Positions 13,753 through 21,276 of a stretch of 24,306 nucleotides of DNA are shown piece by piece. The stretch is taken from contig JAJTHJ010000221.1 of NCBI GenBank assembly GCA_021298875.1, positions 1 through 24,306 on the forward strand, read 5' to 3'. Numbering within the stretch: the stretch's first letter is position 1; every line of letters starts with the position of its first letter. The notes beneath the pieces were generated by a model, which saw only the letters and a program-made list of their open reading frames with translations, was not told the origin of the DNA and ran no database searches. The position numbers and the translations under genes were made by a program. This DNA is from Burkholderiales bacterium. Lineage in GTDB: Bacteria > Pseudomonadota > Gammaproteobacteria > Burkholderiales > Burkholderiaceae_F.

Positions 13753-15032
13753 GCGCTGCCAGTCGGCAGCACCGACTCCCCCGCAAACAACTCCTCCACC
13801 AGCTCGCGTCGCCGCACCTCGTAGCAGCGCTCGCCATCGACCATCACTTCGGCCGCACGCGGGCGGGAGTTGTAGTTGCTCGCCATGCTCATGCCGTAGG
13901 CGCCGGCGCCGCCGATGGCGAGCAGGTCGCCGGGGGCAAGCGCCAGCGCGCGCTCGCGTGCCAGCCAGTCGCTGGATTCGCACACCGGGCCGACGATGTC
14001 GTAGAGCGCAATCTCGTGCGCGCTCGGGGCGACCGGATGCACCGGCATCCACGCCTGGTACATCGCGGGGCGCGCCAGATCGTTCATCGCGGCGTCGACG
14101 ATGGCGAAGTTCTTCGCTTCGCCGTGCTTGACGTATTGCACGCGCGTCAGCAGCGTGCCGGCCGGGCCGGCGATCGAGCGGCCCGGCTCGAACAGGATGG
14201 TCTTGCCGCCATGCCCGCGTGCATCGACGCGCGCCAGCAGCGCGGCGATCAACTCGCCCACCGGCGGCGGCGTCTCATCCCGGTAACGGATGCCGACCCC
14301 ACCGCCAAAGTCGATGTGATGCAACCCGATGCCGTCGCGCGCCAGCGCATCGACCACGTCGAGCAGCCGCTCGGCCGCTTCCAGATACGGCGCCACCTCG
14401 GTGATCTGCGAGCCGATGTGAAAGTCGATGCCGACCACCTCGAGATGCGCAGACGCTGCCGCGCGCCGATACAGCGCCGGTACGTCTGCATAGGCGACAC
14501 CGAACTTGTTGTTCTTCAGCCCCGTCGAGATGTACGGGTGCGTCTTGGGATCGACGTCGGGATTGACACGCACCGATATCGGCGCGCGCTTGCCGAGCCG
14601 CTGTGCGACGCGTTCGACGACCTCCAGCTCCGGCACCGATTCGATGTTGAAGCACAGGATGCCGACCGCCAGCGCCTGCGCGATCTCCGCCTCGCTCTTG
14701 CCGACCCCGGAGAACACCACCTTGCGCGGATCGCCGCCGACTGCGAGTACGCGGGCGAGTTCGCCGCCGCTGACGATGTCGAAGCCGCTGCCGGCGCGTG
14801 CGAGCAGATCGAGCACCGTCAGGTTGGAGTTGGCCTTCATCGCGTAGCAGACGAGCGCGCTGCGTCCGGCGAGCGCATCGGCGTAGGCGCGGTAGCCCGC
14901 CAGCAGCGCCGCGCGCGAGTACACGTAGGTCGGCGTGCCGAAGCGCTCGGCGATCGCCGGCAGCGGGACGGACTCGCAATGCAGAACGCCGTCGTGCGCC
15001 GCAAAGGCGCCGGCGATGGGGTCGTGGCTCAT
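13749..15032 (-). CDS. lysA: Diaminopimelate decarboxylase
   Basis: LysA removes CO2 from meso-diaminopimelate to make L-lysine, the last step of the pathway. The 427-residue product is a PLP-dependent fold-III decarboxylase. K66 in VCYAMKANSN binds the cofactor; HIGSQ (205-209), the glycine loop DFGGGVGIRY (241-250) and EPGRSI (282-287) hold the phosphate; and C351 in GPVCESSDW is the substrate-binding cysteine from the partner subunit. ATG at 15032 overlaps the lptM stop in TAATG, so translation is coupled to the small lipoprotein gene. The lptM-lysA pairing is widely conserved in proteobacteria. Confidence 0.97.
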   Translation of the reverse strand: MSHDPIAGAFAAHDGVLHCESVPLPAIAERFGTPTYVYSRAALLAGYRAYADALAGRSALVCYAMKANSNLTVLDLLARAGSGFDIVSGGELARVLAVGGDPRKVVFSGVGKSEAEIAQALAVGILCFNIESVPELEVVERVAQRLGKRAPISVRVNPDVDPKTHPYISTGLKNNKFGVAYADVPALYRRAAASAHLEVVGIDFHIGSQITEVAPYLEAAERLLDVVDALARDGIGLHHIDFGGGVGIRYRDETPPPVGELIAALLARVDARGHGGKTILFEPGRSIAGPAGTLLTRVQYVKHGEAKNFAIVDAAMNDLARPAMYQAWMPVHPVAPSAHEIALYDIVGPVCESSDWLARERALALAPGDLLAIGGAGAYGMSMASNYNSRPRAAEVMVDGERCYEVRRRELVEELFAGESVLPTGSA

Positions 15033-15217
15033 TACTTTTTCTCGTCCGATGTGCCGGGCACGTCGGGCACTTTGGGGGTCGGGGGCTGCGGTGCGGGTGG
15101 TGGTGACGGGTAGGGCCAGGGCGCATCCTTGGGCACGCCGGGCACGTACAACGGCCCTTTGATGCCGCAGCCGGCGAGCGCCAGCGCGCTCACTAGAATC
15201 ATTACGACTCTTTTCAT
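15032..15217 (-). CDS. lptM: Small lipoprotein LptM (YifL family)
   Basis: The 61-residue product begins with a lipoprotein signal ending in the lipobox LAGC (Cys17), followed by GIKGPLYVP, which marks the YifL/LptM family. In E. coli LptM helps LptD mature in the outer membrane by stabilising its disulfide state with LptE. The rest is Pro-rich and ends in charged residues. It sits between cyaY (divergent, 17 bp away) and lysA (one-base overlap), the usual place for this gene. With so small a divergent gap, the promoters of both units must reach into the opposite coding sequences. Confidence 0.9.
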   Translation of the reverse strand: MKRVVMILVSALALAGCGIKGPLYVPGVPKDAPWPYPSPPPAPQPPTPKVPDVPGTSDEKK

Positions 15218-15234
15218 CGCGACGACATTCTGGC

Positions 15235-15555
15235 ATGACCGAATCGGAATTCCTCGAACTGGCCGAGGCCACGCTGGACACCATCGAAGCCGCCGTTGAA
15301 GCCACGGCCGCCGACCTGGAAGCCACCCGCAGCGGCAACGTGCTGACGCTGGAGCTGGCCGACGGCTCGAAGATCGTCGTCAACAGCCAGGCGCCGATGC
15401 GCCAGATCTGGGTTGCCGCCAAAAGCGGCGGCTTTCACTACGAACGGCGCGGCAGTGAGTGGCGCGACACGCGCGATGGCAGCGAGTTGTTTGCCGCGTT
15501 GTCGAAGCTCGTGTCCGCGCAGGGCGGCGAGGCGGTGATCCTGCGCGAGCGCTAA
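15235..15555 (+). CDS. cyaY: Iron donor protein CyaY (frataxin)
   Basis: CyaY is the bacterial frataxin, which binds iron and tunes iron-sulfur cluster assembly by IscS. The 106-residue product has the frataxin layout: an acidic first helix (MTESEFLELAEATLDTIEAAVE) that carries the iron-binding acidic residues, the central strands LTLELADGSKIVVNSQAPMRQIWVAAKSGGFHY with the conserved NSQ and QIW, and a C-terminal helix. It is divergent from lptM, and its stop overlaps the ponA stop by three bases in convergent orientation. Confidence 0.96.
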   Translation: MTESEFLELAEATLDTIEAAVEATAADLEATRSGNVLTLELADGSKIVVNSQAPMRQIWVAAKSGGFHYERRGSEWRDTRDGSELFAALSKLVSAQGGEAVILRER

Positions 15556-17936
15556 AAGACCTGCTTGCTCGCGGGTAGCGGCTTCTTCTCGTCGCTGGCG
15601 GCGGCGTCGGTCGGCGCCGGCGACGCGGCTTCTTCGGCCACCCCCACACTGGCGATCCCGCGGCCGGGCGGAAACTCTTCAAAGTAGGTCTCGTTGCCGA
15701 CAACCACCAGCCCCTCGGGCATCGGGTGCGCTTCTTCAGGTCGCCCCTTCAGCGCGGTTTGCATGTAGCCGATCCAGATCGGCAGCGCCAGGCCACCGCC
15801 GGTTTCGCGCTGGCCGAGCGGCCGCGGCTGATCGAAACCCATCCACGCTACGCCGACGATGCCGCCGCCATAGCCGGCAAACCAGGCGTCGTGCGAGTCG
15901 TTGGTCGTGCCGGTCTTGCCGGCCAGATCGGCGCGCTTGAGCGTGGCGCTGGCGCGCGCGGCCGTACCGTACCGCGTCACGTCGCGCAGCAGGCTGTCCA
16001 TCAGCCAGGCATTGCGCGCCGGGATCGCGCGGTTGGCCTCGTCCAGCGGCGCCGGTGCGGGCGCCTCCATCAGCACCTTGCCATTTGCGTCGGCGACCCG
16101 CGTGATCAGGTACGGCGAAACGCGGTGGCCGCCGTTGGCAAAAACGCTGTACCCGGCCAGCATCTGCCAGGCGGTGACCGCGCCTGCGCCCAGCGCCAGT
16201 GTCAGGTAGGGCGGGTGCTTGTCGGGGTCGAAGCCGAAGCGCGTGGCCCACTGTTGGCCGTTTTCCGGGCCGATCGTTTGCAGTACGCGGATCGACACCA
16301 GGTTCTTCGACTTGGCGAGTGCCTGGCGCAGGCGCATCGGCCCTTCGTTCTTGCCTTCGAAATTCTTTGGCTCCCACAGTTGGCCGCCGGTCAATGCGGG
16401 GTCGACGTAGATCGGCGCATCGTTGACGACGGTGCTGGGCGTGAAGCCCTGCTCCAGCGCCGCCGAGTAGATGAACGGTTTGAACGACGAGCCCGGCTGC
16501 CGCCAGCCCTGGGTGACGTGGTTGAACTTGTTCAGGTTGTAGTCGAAGCCGCCGACCAGCGCACGCACCGCGCCGTCGGCCGCGTTGGCGGCGACGAAGA
16601 GGGCCTCGACCTGGGGCAGCTGCGCGATTTCCCAACCGCCCTTGGACAGCCGCGTCAAGCGGATCACGGCCCCCGGCACGATGCGCTGCGCCGGCTGCGC
16701 CTTGGCGTTGAGCGCGCGCGCGGCAAAGCGCAGGCCGTCGCCTTCGATCGTCAATCGCTCGCCGCCCGTTACCACGGCAACGGCCTTCTCCGGGGTCGCT
16801 TCCAGCACCACCGCCGGCACCAGGCCGGGGCTGTCGATCGCTTCGACCAAGGCGTCCTCGATGCGCTGCTCGCGCGCGGCGGCGTCGCCGGTGAAGTCGA
16901 CGAAGGCTTCCGGCCCGCGGTAGCCGTAGCGCCGGTCGTAGTCGAGCACCTGCGTGCGCAGCGCGCTGTAGGCGGCCTGCTGCTCGGCGGCGATCAGCGT
17001 GGTGTAAACGTTCAACCCGCGCGAGTAGGTCTCTTCGCGGAACACCTCGAACATCAACTGGCGCGCCATTTCCGCCGCAAAGTCGGCGCTGCCGCGCAGG
17101 CGGGCGCCGGTCGTCGGTTCGGTGGCGGCGAGCGCGGTGCGCGGCTTGAGCTCCTCGGCGAGCGCGGTCTCGTACTGCGCCTGGTCGATGAAGCCCAGTT
17201 GCCGCATCCGTCCCAGCACGTACTGCTGGCGCACCTTGGCGCGGCGCGGGTTGACCGCCGGGTTGTAGGCGCTCGGCGCCACCGGCAGGCCGGCGAGCAT
17301 CGCCGCCTCGGCCACCGTCAGGTCGCCGATTTTCTTGCCGAAGTAGATGCGCGCAGCCGCGCCGAAGCCGTAGGCGCGCTGGCCGAGGAAGATCTGGTTC
17401 AGGTAAATCTCCAGAATCCTGTCCTTGGGCAGTGTGGCCTCGATCTTGTAAGCCAGCGCGATTTCGTAGAGCTTGCGCAGGTAGCTGCGCTCGGAACTCA
17501 AGAAGAAGTTGCGCGCCACCTGCATGGTGATCGTGCTGCCGCCCTGGCCGCGGCGGCCGGCGAGCACGTTGGCGACCGCGGCCCGCGCCAGCCCGGCATA
17601 GTCCACGCCGCTGTGCTGGTAGAAGCGGTCGTCTTCGGCGGCGAGCACCGCCAGCTTGACCACTGGAGGCACGTCTTCGATCCGCACGAAGTCGCGCCGC
17701 TCCTCGCCGAACTCGCCGATCAGCACGTTGTCCGCCGTCCACACCCGCAACGGGATCCGCGGCCGGTAGTCGGCCAGCGCGTCGATCGGCGGGAGGTTGA
17801 CATAGACGAGCGCGAAAGCGAGCGCCGCCAGCAAGGCTCCGGCGGCGGCGAGTCCGGCGGCGCCGACCACGACGGCAGCGAGCCAGCGGCGTGGGCGGGA
17901 GCGGCGGGAAGCTTCGACGGGTTCGGTGGTGGGCAC
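15552..17936 (-). CDS. mrcA: Penicillin-binding protein 1A (bifunctional transglycosylase/transpeptidase)
   Basis: PBP1A polymerises lipid II into glycan strands and cross-links the peptides in the periplasm. The 794-residue product has one membrane helix at about 18-45. A family 51 transglycosylase domain follows, with catalytic E101 in AAEDDRFYQHSGVD and GGSTITMQVARN (132-143). The transpeptidase domain has S483 in the SSFK motif, SKN at 543-545 and KTGT at 674-677. The start is uncertain: the frame is open to 18236, but a TATAAT box at 18037-18042 implies that translation starts downstream, and GTG at 17936 is the only common start codon left. It gives a normal short cytoplasmic Pro/Arg-rich leader. 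The gene is divergent from pilM, as I recall from many proteobacteria. Confidence 0.95.
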   Translation of the reverse strand: MPTTEPVEASRRSRPRRWLAAVVVGAAGLAAAGALLAALAFALVYVNLPPIDALADYRPRIPLRVWTADNVLIGEFGEERRDFVRIEDVPPVVKLAVLAAEDDRFYQHSGVDYAGLARAAVANVLAGRRGQGGSTITMQVARNFFLSSERSYLRKLYEIALAYKIEATLPKDRILEIYLNQIFLGQRAYGFGAAARIYFGKKIGDLTVAEAAMLAGLPVAPSAYNPAVNPRRAKVRQQYVLGRMRQLGFIDQAQYETALAEELKPRTALAATEPTTGARLRGSADFAAEMARQLMFEVFREETYSRGLNVYTTLIAAEQQAAYSALRTQVLDYDRRYGYRGPEAFVDFTGDAAAREQRIEDALVEAIDSPGLVPAVVLEATPEKAVAVVTGGERLTIEGDGLRFAARALNAKAQPAQRIVPGAVIRLTRLSKGGWEIAQLPQVEALFVAANAADGAVRALVGGFDYNLNKFNHVTQGWRQPGSSFKPFIYSAALEQGFTPSTVVNDAPIYVDPALTGGQLWEPKNFEGKNEGPMRLRQALAKSKNLVSIRVLQTIGPENGQQWATRFGFDPDKHPPYLTLALGAGAVTAWQMLAGYSVFANGGHRVSPYLITRVADANGKVLMEAPAPAPLDEANRAIPARNAWLMDSLLRDVTRYGTAARASATLKRADLAGKTGTTNDSHDAWFAGYGGGIVGVAWMGFDQPRPLGQRETGGGLALPIWIGYMQTALKGRPEEAHPMPEGLVVVGNETYFEEFPPGRGIASVGVAEEAASPAPTDAAASDEKKPLPASKQVF

Positions 17937-18036
17937 GGGAGGAGCCGGTGGGCGCGGTGGCGCAATGTGATGGCGCTGAGCCGGGAACGGCCGCGAGCCC
18001 CTTGGAAACCGGTTGCGGATGGAAGTTTCGGCAAAA

Positions 18037-18042
18037 ATTATA
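18037..18042 (-). promoter_or_regulatory. -10 box for ponA
   Basis: The minus strand reads TATAAT, a perfect -10 hexamer, about 100 bp before the proposed GTG start. TTGGCA lies upstream but only 13 bp away, so the -35 is unclear. The box helps decide the ponA start. Confidence 0.5.
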
Positions 18043-18164
18043 GGTGCGGTGGCTCTGCCAAGCCTGCGTGCCGGTCCGGCCGCGCGGCGTACGAGCCAGA
18101 GGGCCGGCTGTTGCGCGAAAGCCAGCCCTCCCCCAAAGCCGCCACGAACGCTCGCCGGACAGGG

Positions 18165-18193
18165 TTGTCCACAGGCGGCGGCCCGCGTAGGAT
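18165..18193 (+). promoter_or_regulatory. Candidate sigma-70 promoter for the pilMNOPQ operon
   Basis: TTGTCC (18165-18170) and TAGGAT (18188-18193) each match consensus at four of six positions with the ideal 17-bp spacing. Transcription would begin near 18200, giving a leader of about 115 bases before pilM. Confidence 0.4.
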
Positions 18194-18316
18194 CACAGGC
18201 CCGGTCGAGAATGGGGTTGTAACCTTCGGACAACACAGGCAGTCATGGGGCGCGCCGGCCCGCGCAGGCGCAACAGTCGTGTTGGTCGGGGCTTGGCGAT
18301 TTCGGAGCGATTAACG

Positions 18317-19393
18317 GTGTTTGGACTTTCCCTCTTCTCGGGCACGCCGCCGCTGGTGGGGCTGGACATCGGCTCGTCCAGCGTCAAGATGGTGGAGCTT
18401 TCGTCCGCCGGCGGCGGGTTGCGTCTCGAGCGCTACGCGATCGAACTGTTGCCACGTGGAGCAGTGGTCGACGGCAACATCGACCAAGTGGAAGTCGTGG
18501 CGGATGCGGTACGCCGTTGCTGGAAACGATCGGGCTGCCAGATCAAGCATGTGGCGATGGCCCTGCCGGCGGCGGCGGTCATCACCAAGCGGATCGCGTT
18601 GCCGGCCAACTTGCGCGAGGACGAACTCGAATTGCAGGTCGAAAGCGAGGCGAGTCAGTACATCCCCTTCGCGCTGGACGAAGTCAGCCTGGATTTTCAG
18701 GTGCTCGGTGCGGTCCCCAACGCTCCCGACGAGATCGACGTTTTGATCGCAGCGTCCCGCCGCGAAAAGGTCGAAGATCGCGTTGCCGTGGCGCAGGCGG
18801 CGGGGTTGAAGCCGGTGGTCATGGACGTTGAGTCCTACGCCATGCGCGCTGCGATGGAGCGGGTGATCGCGCAACTGCCCAACGAAGGCCAGGGGCTGGT
18901 GATTGCCGTGTTCTACGTCGGCGCCAGTTCGACCGGCTTGACGGTGATGCAGGATGGCGACGCGATTTACGAGCGGGAGCAGCCCTTCGGCGGCCAGCAA
19001 TTGACGGGCGACATTGCGCGCACCTACGGCATACCGACAGAAGAGGCCGAACAAAAGAAGCGCGCCGGCGACCTGCCCGCCAACTACGAGCGGGACGTGT
19101 TGCGTCCGTTCATCGATACGACGGTGCTCGAAATCACCCGCGCCTTGCAATTCTTCTTCACCTCGACGCCGTATACGCGGGTCGACCAGATCATGCTGAC
19201 CGGTGGATCGGCCGTGCTCGCCGGCTTGGCCGAGGCGCTGGTCGAGCGCGCCCAGGTGCCGACCAGTGTCGTGTCGCCGTTCCGCGCCATGGACATGTCC
19301 ACTGCGATTCGCGACAAGCAGCTCAGACTGGACGCCGCGTCGCTGGTGACGCCGTGCGGCCTGGCGATGCGGCGCTTCGATCCGCAGCGGTAG
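18317..19393 (+). CDS. pilM: Type IV pilus assembly protein PilM
   Basis: PilM is the cytoplasmic, actin-like ATP-binding part of the type IV pilus alignment complex; it grips the N-terminal tail of PilN. The 358-residue product has the actin-fold phosphate loop VGLDIGSSSVKMVEL (about 14-28), the second loop region FYVGASSTGLTVM, and MLTGGSAVLAGL near the C-terminus. GTG at 18317 gives VFGLSLFSGTPPLVGLDIG, the typical PilM start, with GGAG at about 18304-18307 before it. An in-frame ATG at 18245 would add 24 Arg-rich residues without similarity. It is the first gene of pilMNOPQ. Confidence 0.95.
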   Translation: MFGLSLFSGTPPLVGLDIGSSSVKMVELSSAGGGLRLERYAIELLPRGAVVDGNIDQVEVVADAVRRCWKRSGCQIKHVAMALPAAAVITKRIALPANLREDELELQVESEASQYIPFALDEVSLDFQVLGAVPNAPDEIDVLIAASRREKVEDRVAVAQAAGLKPVVMDVESYAMRAAMERVIAQLPNEGQGLVIAVFYVGASSTGLTVMQDGDAIYEREQPFGGQQLTGDIARTYGIPTEEAEQKKRAGDLPANYERDVLRPFIDTTVLEITRALQFFFTSTPYTRVDQIMLTGGSAVLAGLAEALVERAQVPTSVVSPFRAMDMSTAIRDKQLRLDAASLVTPCGLAMRRFDPQR

Positions 19394-19401
19394 GGGGAGG
19401 C

Positions 19402-20073
19402 ATGGCGGTTCAGTTGCACGTCAATCTGTTGCCGCATCGCGCCGAACGGCGCGAGCGGCTGAAGCGGCTGTTCTTCGCGCTCGTGGGTGTGAGCTTCGCC
19501 GTCGGTATCGGGCTGGTGGCGCTTGGCTGGGCGGTGCTCGAAGGCATGGTCGGTGCGCAACGCGCGCGCAACGATTTCATCAGCGCGGAAAACCGCAAGC
19601 TCGACGCCCAGATCCGCGAAATCGCCAGCCTGCGCCAGGAGATCGAGGCCCTGCGGGCGCGCCAGCGGGCGGTCGAAGACTTGCAGGCCGACCGCGCGCA
19701 GCCGGTGCTGCTGTTCGACCAGTTGAATACGCAAACGCCGGACGGGGTGTATCTGCGCACGGTCAAGCAGGACGGGCTCAAGGTCGCCATCACCGGGTTG
19801 GCGGCGTCGCCGGAGCGCGTGTCCGAGTTCATGCGCAATTTGCAGAACAACTCGCCGTACGTGACGGCACCGGAACTCGTGGAAAGCAAGCTCGTCGCGC
19901 AGGCGGATAAGGCGACCGGGCGGCAGCTGGTCGAGTTCGCGATGAATTTCCAGCTGCGGTCGGCCGCCGGCGATCCGGCTGCACCTGCGGGCGCAAAGCC
20001 TGCGCCGGCGACGCGCCCCGCACCCGCGTCCAAGCCGACCGCGTCGACGGGAAAGGAGCAAGGCCATGGCTGA
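19402..20073 (+). CDS. pilN: Type IV pilus assembly protein PilN
   Basis: PilN is an inner-membrane protein that links cytoplasmic PilM to periplasmic PilO. The 223-residue product starts with a short cytoplasmic tail holding VNLLPHRAERR (about 7-17), the PilM-binding motif. A membrane helix spans about 25-45, followed by a coiled coil (about 50-87) and a ferredoxin-like periplasmic domain (LFDQLNTQTPDGVYLRTV onward). The C-terminus is an Ala/Pro-rich tail. GGGGGAGG directly before ATG 19402 is a strong ribosome binding site. It overlaps pilO by 8 bp. Confidence 0.95.
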   Translation: MAVQLHVNLLPHRAERRERLKRLFFALVGVSFAVGIGLVALGWAVLEGMVGAQRARNDFISAENRKLDAQIREIASLRQEIEALRARQRAVEDLQADRAQPVLLFDQLNTQTPDGVYLRTVKQDGLKVAITGLAASPERVSEFMRNLQNNSPYVTAPELVESKLVAQADKATGRQLVEFAMNFQLRSAAGDPAAPAGAKPAPATRPAPASKPTASTGKEQGHG

Positions 20074-20710
20074 GGGGCTGCGTGGCTTCGTCGAGCAGTT
20101 CCAAGGACTGGCGCTGGACAATGTCGGCTCCTGGCCGCCCGGACCGAAGTACGCGGCCTGGGTGGGCGTGGTGGTGCTGTGCCTGGTCGGCGGCTGGTTC
20201 GCGCTGTGGAGCGGGCAGGTGGATGAGCTGCGCCGTCTGTCCGGCGAGGAAGAGTCGCTCAAGGGGCAATACCGGCAGAAGCTGCAACAAGCGGTCAACC
20301 TGGAAGAGTTGCAGCGGCAGAAGGAACTCGTCAACCAGTACGTGCTGACGCTGGAAAAGCAGTTGCCCAGCCGTGCGGAAATGGAAGAATTGCTGTCGGA
20401 CCTGAACTATGCCTGGACCGGGCGCGGGGTGCAGTTTGGCTCGGTCAAGCCCGGGCCGCGGGTCGCGCGCGATTACTACGAGGAGCAGCCCCTGGCACTG
20501 CGCGTCTCCGGCCGCTTTCACGATCTGGGCGCCTTTACCAGCGACTTGGCCAACCTGCCGCGGATCGTCACGCTGCAAAACCTCAATCTGCAGGCGGGCC
20601 GCGATGGGCAGGTGACGATGGACGCAACGGTGCGCAGCTTCCGCTACCTCAGTGACGAGGAAGTGCAGGCCAAGCGGCGCGCCGCGCAGGCGCAGGCGCA
20701 AAAGAAGTGA
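20066..20710 (+). CDS. pilO: Type IV pilus assembly protein PilO
   Basis: PilO pairs with PilN in the inner membrane and periplasm and contacts PilP. The 214-residue product has a short N-terminal cytoplasmic segment, a membrane helix at about 28-49 (YAAWVGVVVLCLVGGWFAL), a coiled coil with GEEESLKGQYRQKLQQAVNLEEL, and the PilO domain with TLEKQLPSRAEMEELLSDLNYAWTGRGVQF. It starts at ATG 20066 inside the end of pilN and ends in a GTGA overlap with the pilP frame. Confidence 0.95.
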   Translation: MAEGLRGFVEQFQGLALDNVGSWPPGPKYAAWVGVVVLCLVGGWFALWSGQVDELRRLSGEEESLKGQYRQKLQQAVNLEELQRQKELVNQYVLTLEKQLPSRAEMEELLSDLNYAWTGRGVQFGSVKPGPRVARDYYEEQPLALRVSGRFHDLGAFTSDLANLPRIVTLQNLNLQAGRDGQVTMDATVRSFRYLSDEEVQAKRRAAQAQAQKK

Positions 20711-21276
20711 CGACGATGATTCGCGCCGCGCTGCTTCTGCTGCTCTCCGCCGCACTCGCGGGCTGCTGGGGATCGAGCGAGGACGAGTTACGCCGATGGA
20801 TGGACGACGTGCGCAAGCAAACCAAGTCCGGTGTCGAGCCGCTGCCCGAACCCAAGCGTTTCGTGCCGCGGCCCTACGATGCGCGGGCGACGGTCGATCC
20901 TTTCGATCCGGGCCGCTCGGTGGTTGCCCTGGATCGGCAACAGCGTGCGCGTGCCGGCGCTAGCGCCGTGCGTCCCGACCTCGATCGGCCGCGCGAGCCG
21001 CTCGAAAGCCTTCCGCTGGAGCAGATCCGCATGGTGGGCTACCTGCGGAGTCGGGCGGGCAGCCCGATCGGGCTGGTCGATCCCGGCACCGGGACGACGC
21101 AAATTCGCGTTGGGCAATACATGGGCCAGAACTTCGGCCTGGTCACCGGCATCTCTGAAACCGAGATCAGTTTGAAGGAAATCGTGCAGGACGCTTCCGG
21201 TGAATGGGTCGAGCGTCCGGCGAAGCTCGAATTGCAGGGCGGCACGTCCAGTCCGTCCGCGGGGGGTAAGCGATGA
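20707..21276 (+). CDS. pilP: Type IV pilus assembly lipoprotein PilP
   Basis: PilP is an inner-membrane lipoprotein that bridges PilN/PilO to the PilQ secretin. From GTG 20707 the product has 189 residues; ATG at 20716 is an equally possible start and shortens it by three. The signal ends in the lipobox LAGC, followed by WGSSEDELRRWMDD. A flexible Pro-rich linker leads to the C-terminal beta domain with LPLEQIRMVGYLR, VRVGQYMGQNFGLV-like text and ISLKEIVQDASGEWVERPAKLEL, all typical of PilP. Its stop overlaps the pilQ ATG in ATGA. Confidence 0.94.
   Translation: MTTMIRAALLLLLSAALAGCWGSSEDELRRWMDDVRKQTKSGVEPLPEPKRFVPRPYDARATVDPFDPGRSVVALDRQQRARAGASAVRPDLDRPREPLESLPLEQIRMVGYLRSRAGSPIGLVDPGTGTTQIRVGQYMGQNFGLVTGISETEISLKEIVQDASGEWVERPAKLELQGGTSSPSAGGKR

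Larger units (their letters stand above)
17937..18316. other. Divergent intergenic region between ponA and pilM (380 bp)
   Basis: No convincing gene is seen here. It holds a minus-strand TATAAT and a plus-strand sigma-70-like pair. Both neighbouring frames run open into it, but those extensions show no family similarity. TTGTCCACA at 18165-18173 differs from a DnaA box by one base; a single copy is not meaningful. Confidence 0.6.

Noticed and set aside
18165..18173. DnaA-box-like TTGTCCACA between ponA and pilM
   Set aside because: A single copy with one mismatch, no AT-rich region and no dnaA/dnaN nearby; no support for an origin.
15726..18314. Very long open frame (over 860 codons) on the plus strand, antisense to ponA
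   Set aside because: GC-rich coding DNA often leaves the opposite strand open. The product is His/Arg/Ala-rich without family motifs, while the minus-strand frame has all PBP1A motifs.
18245..18316. Upstream ATG extension of pilM
   Set aside because: The added residues are Arg/Gly-rich without similarity to PilM, and GTG 18317 has a ribosome binding site and gives the conserved N-terminus.
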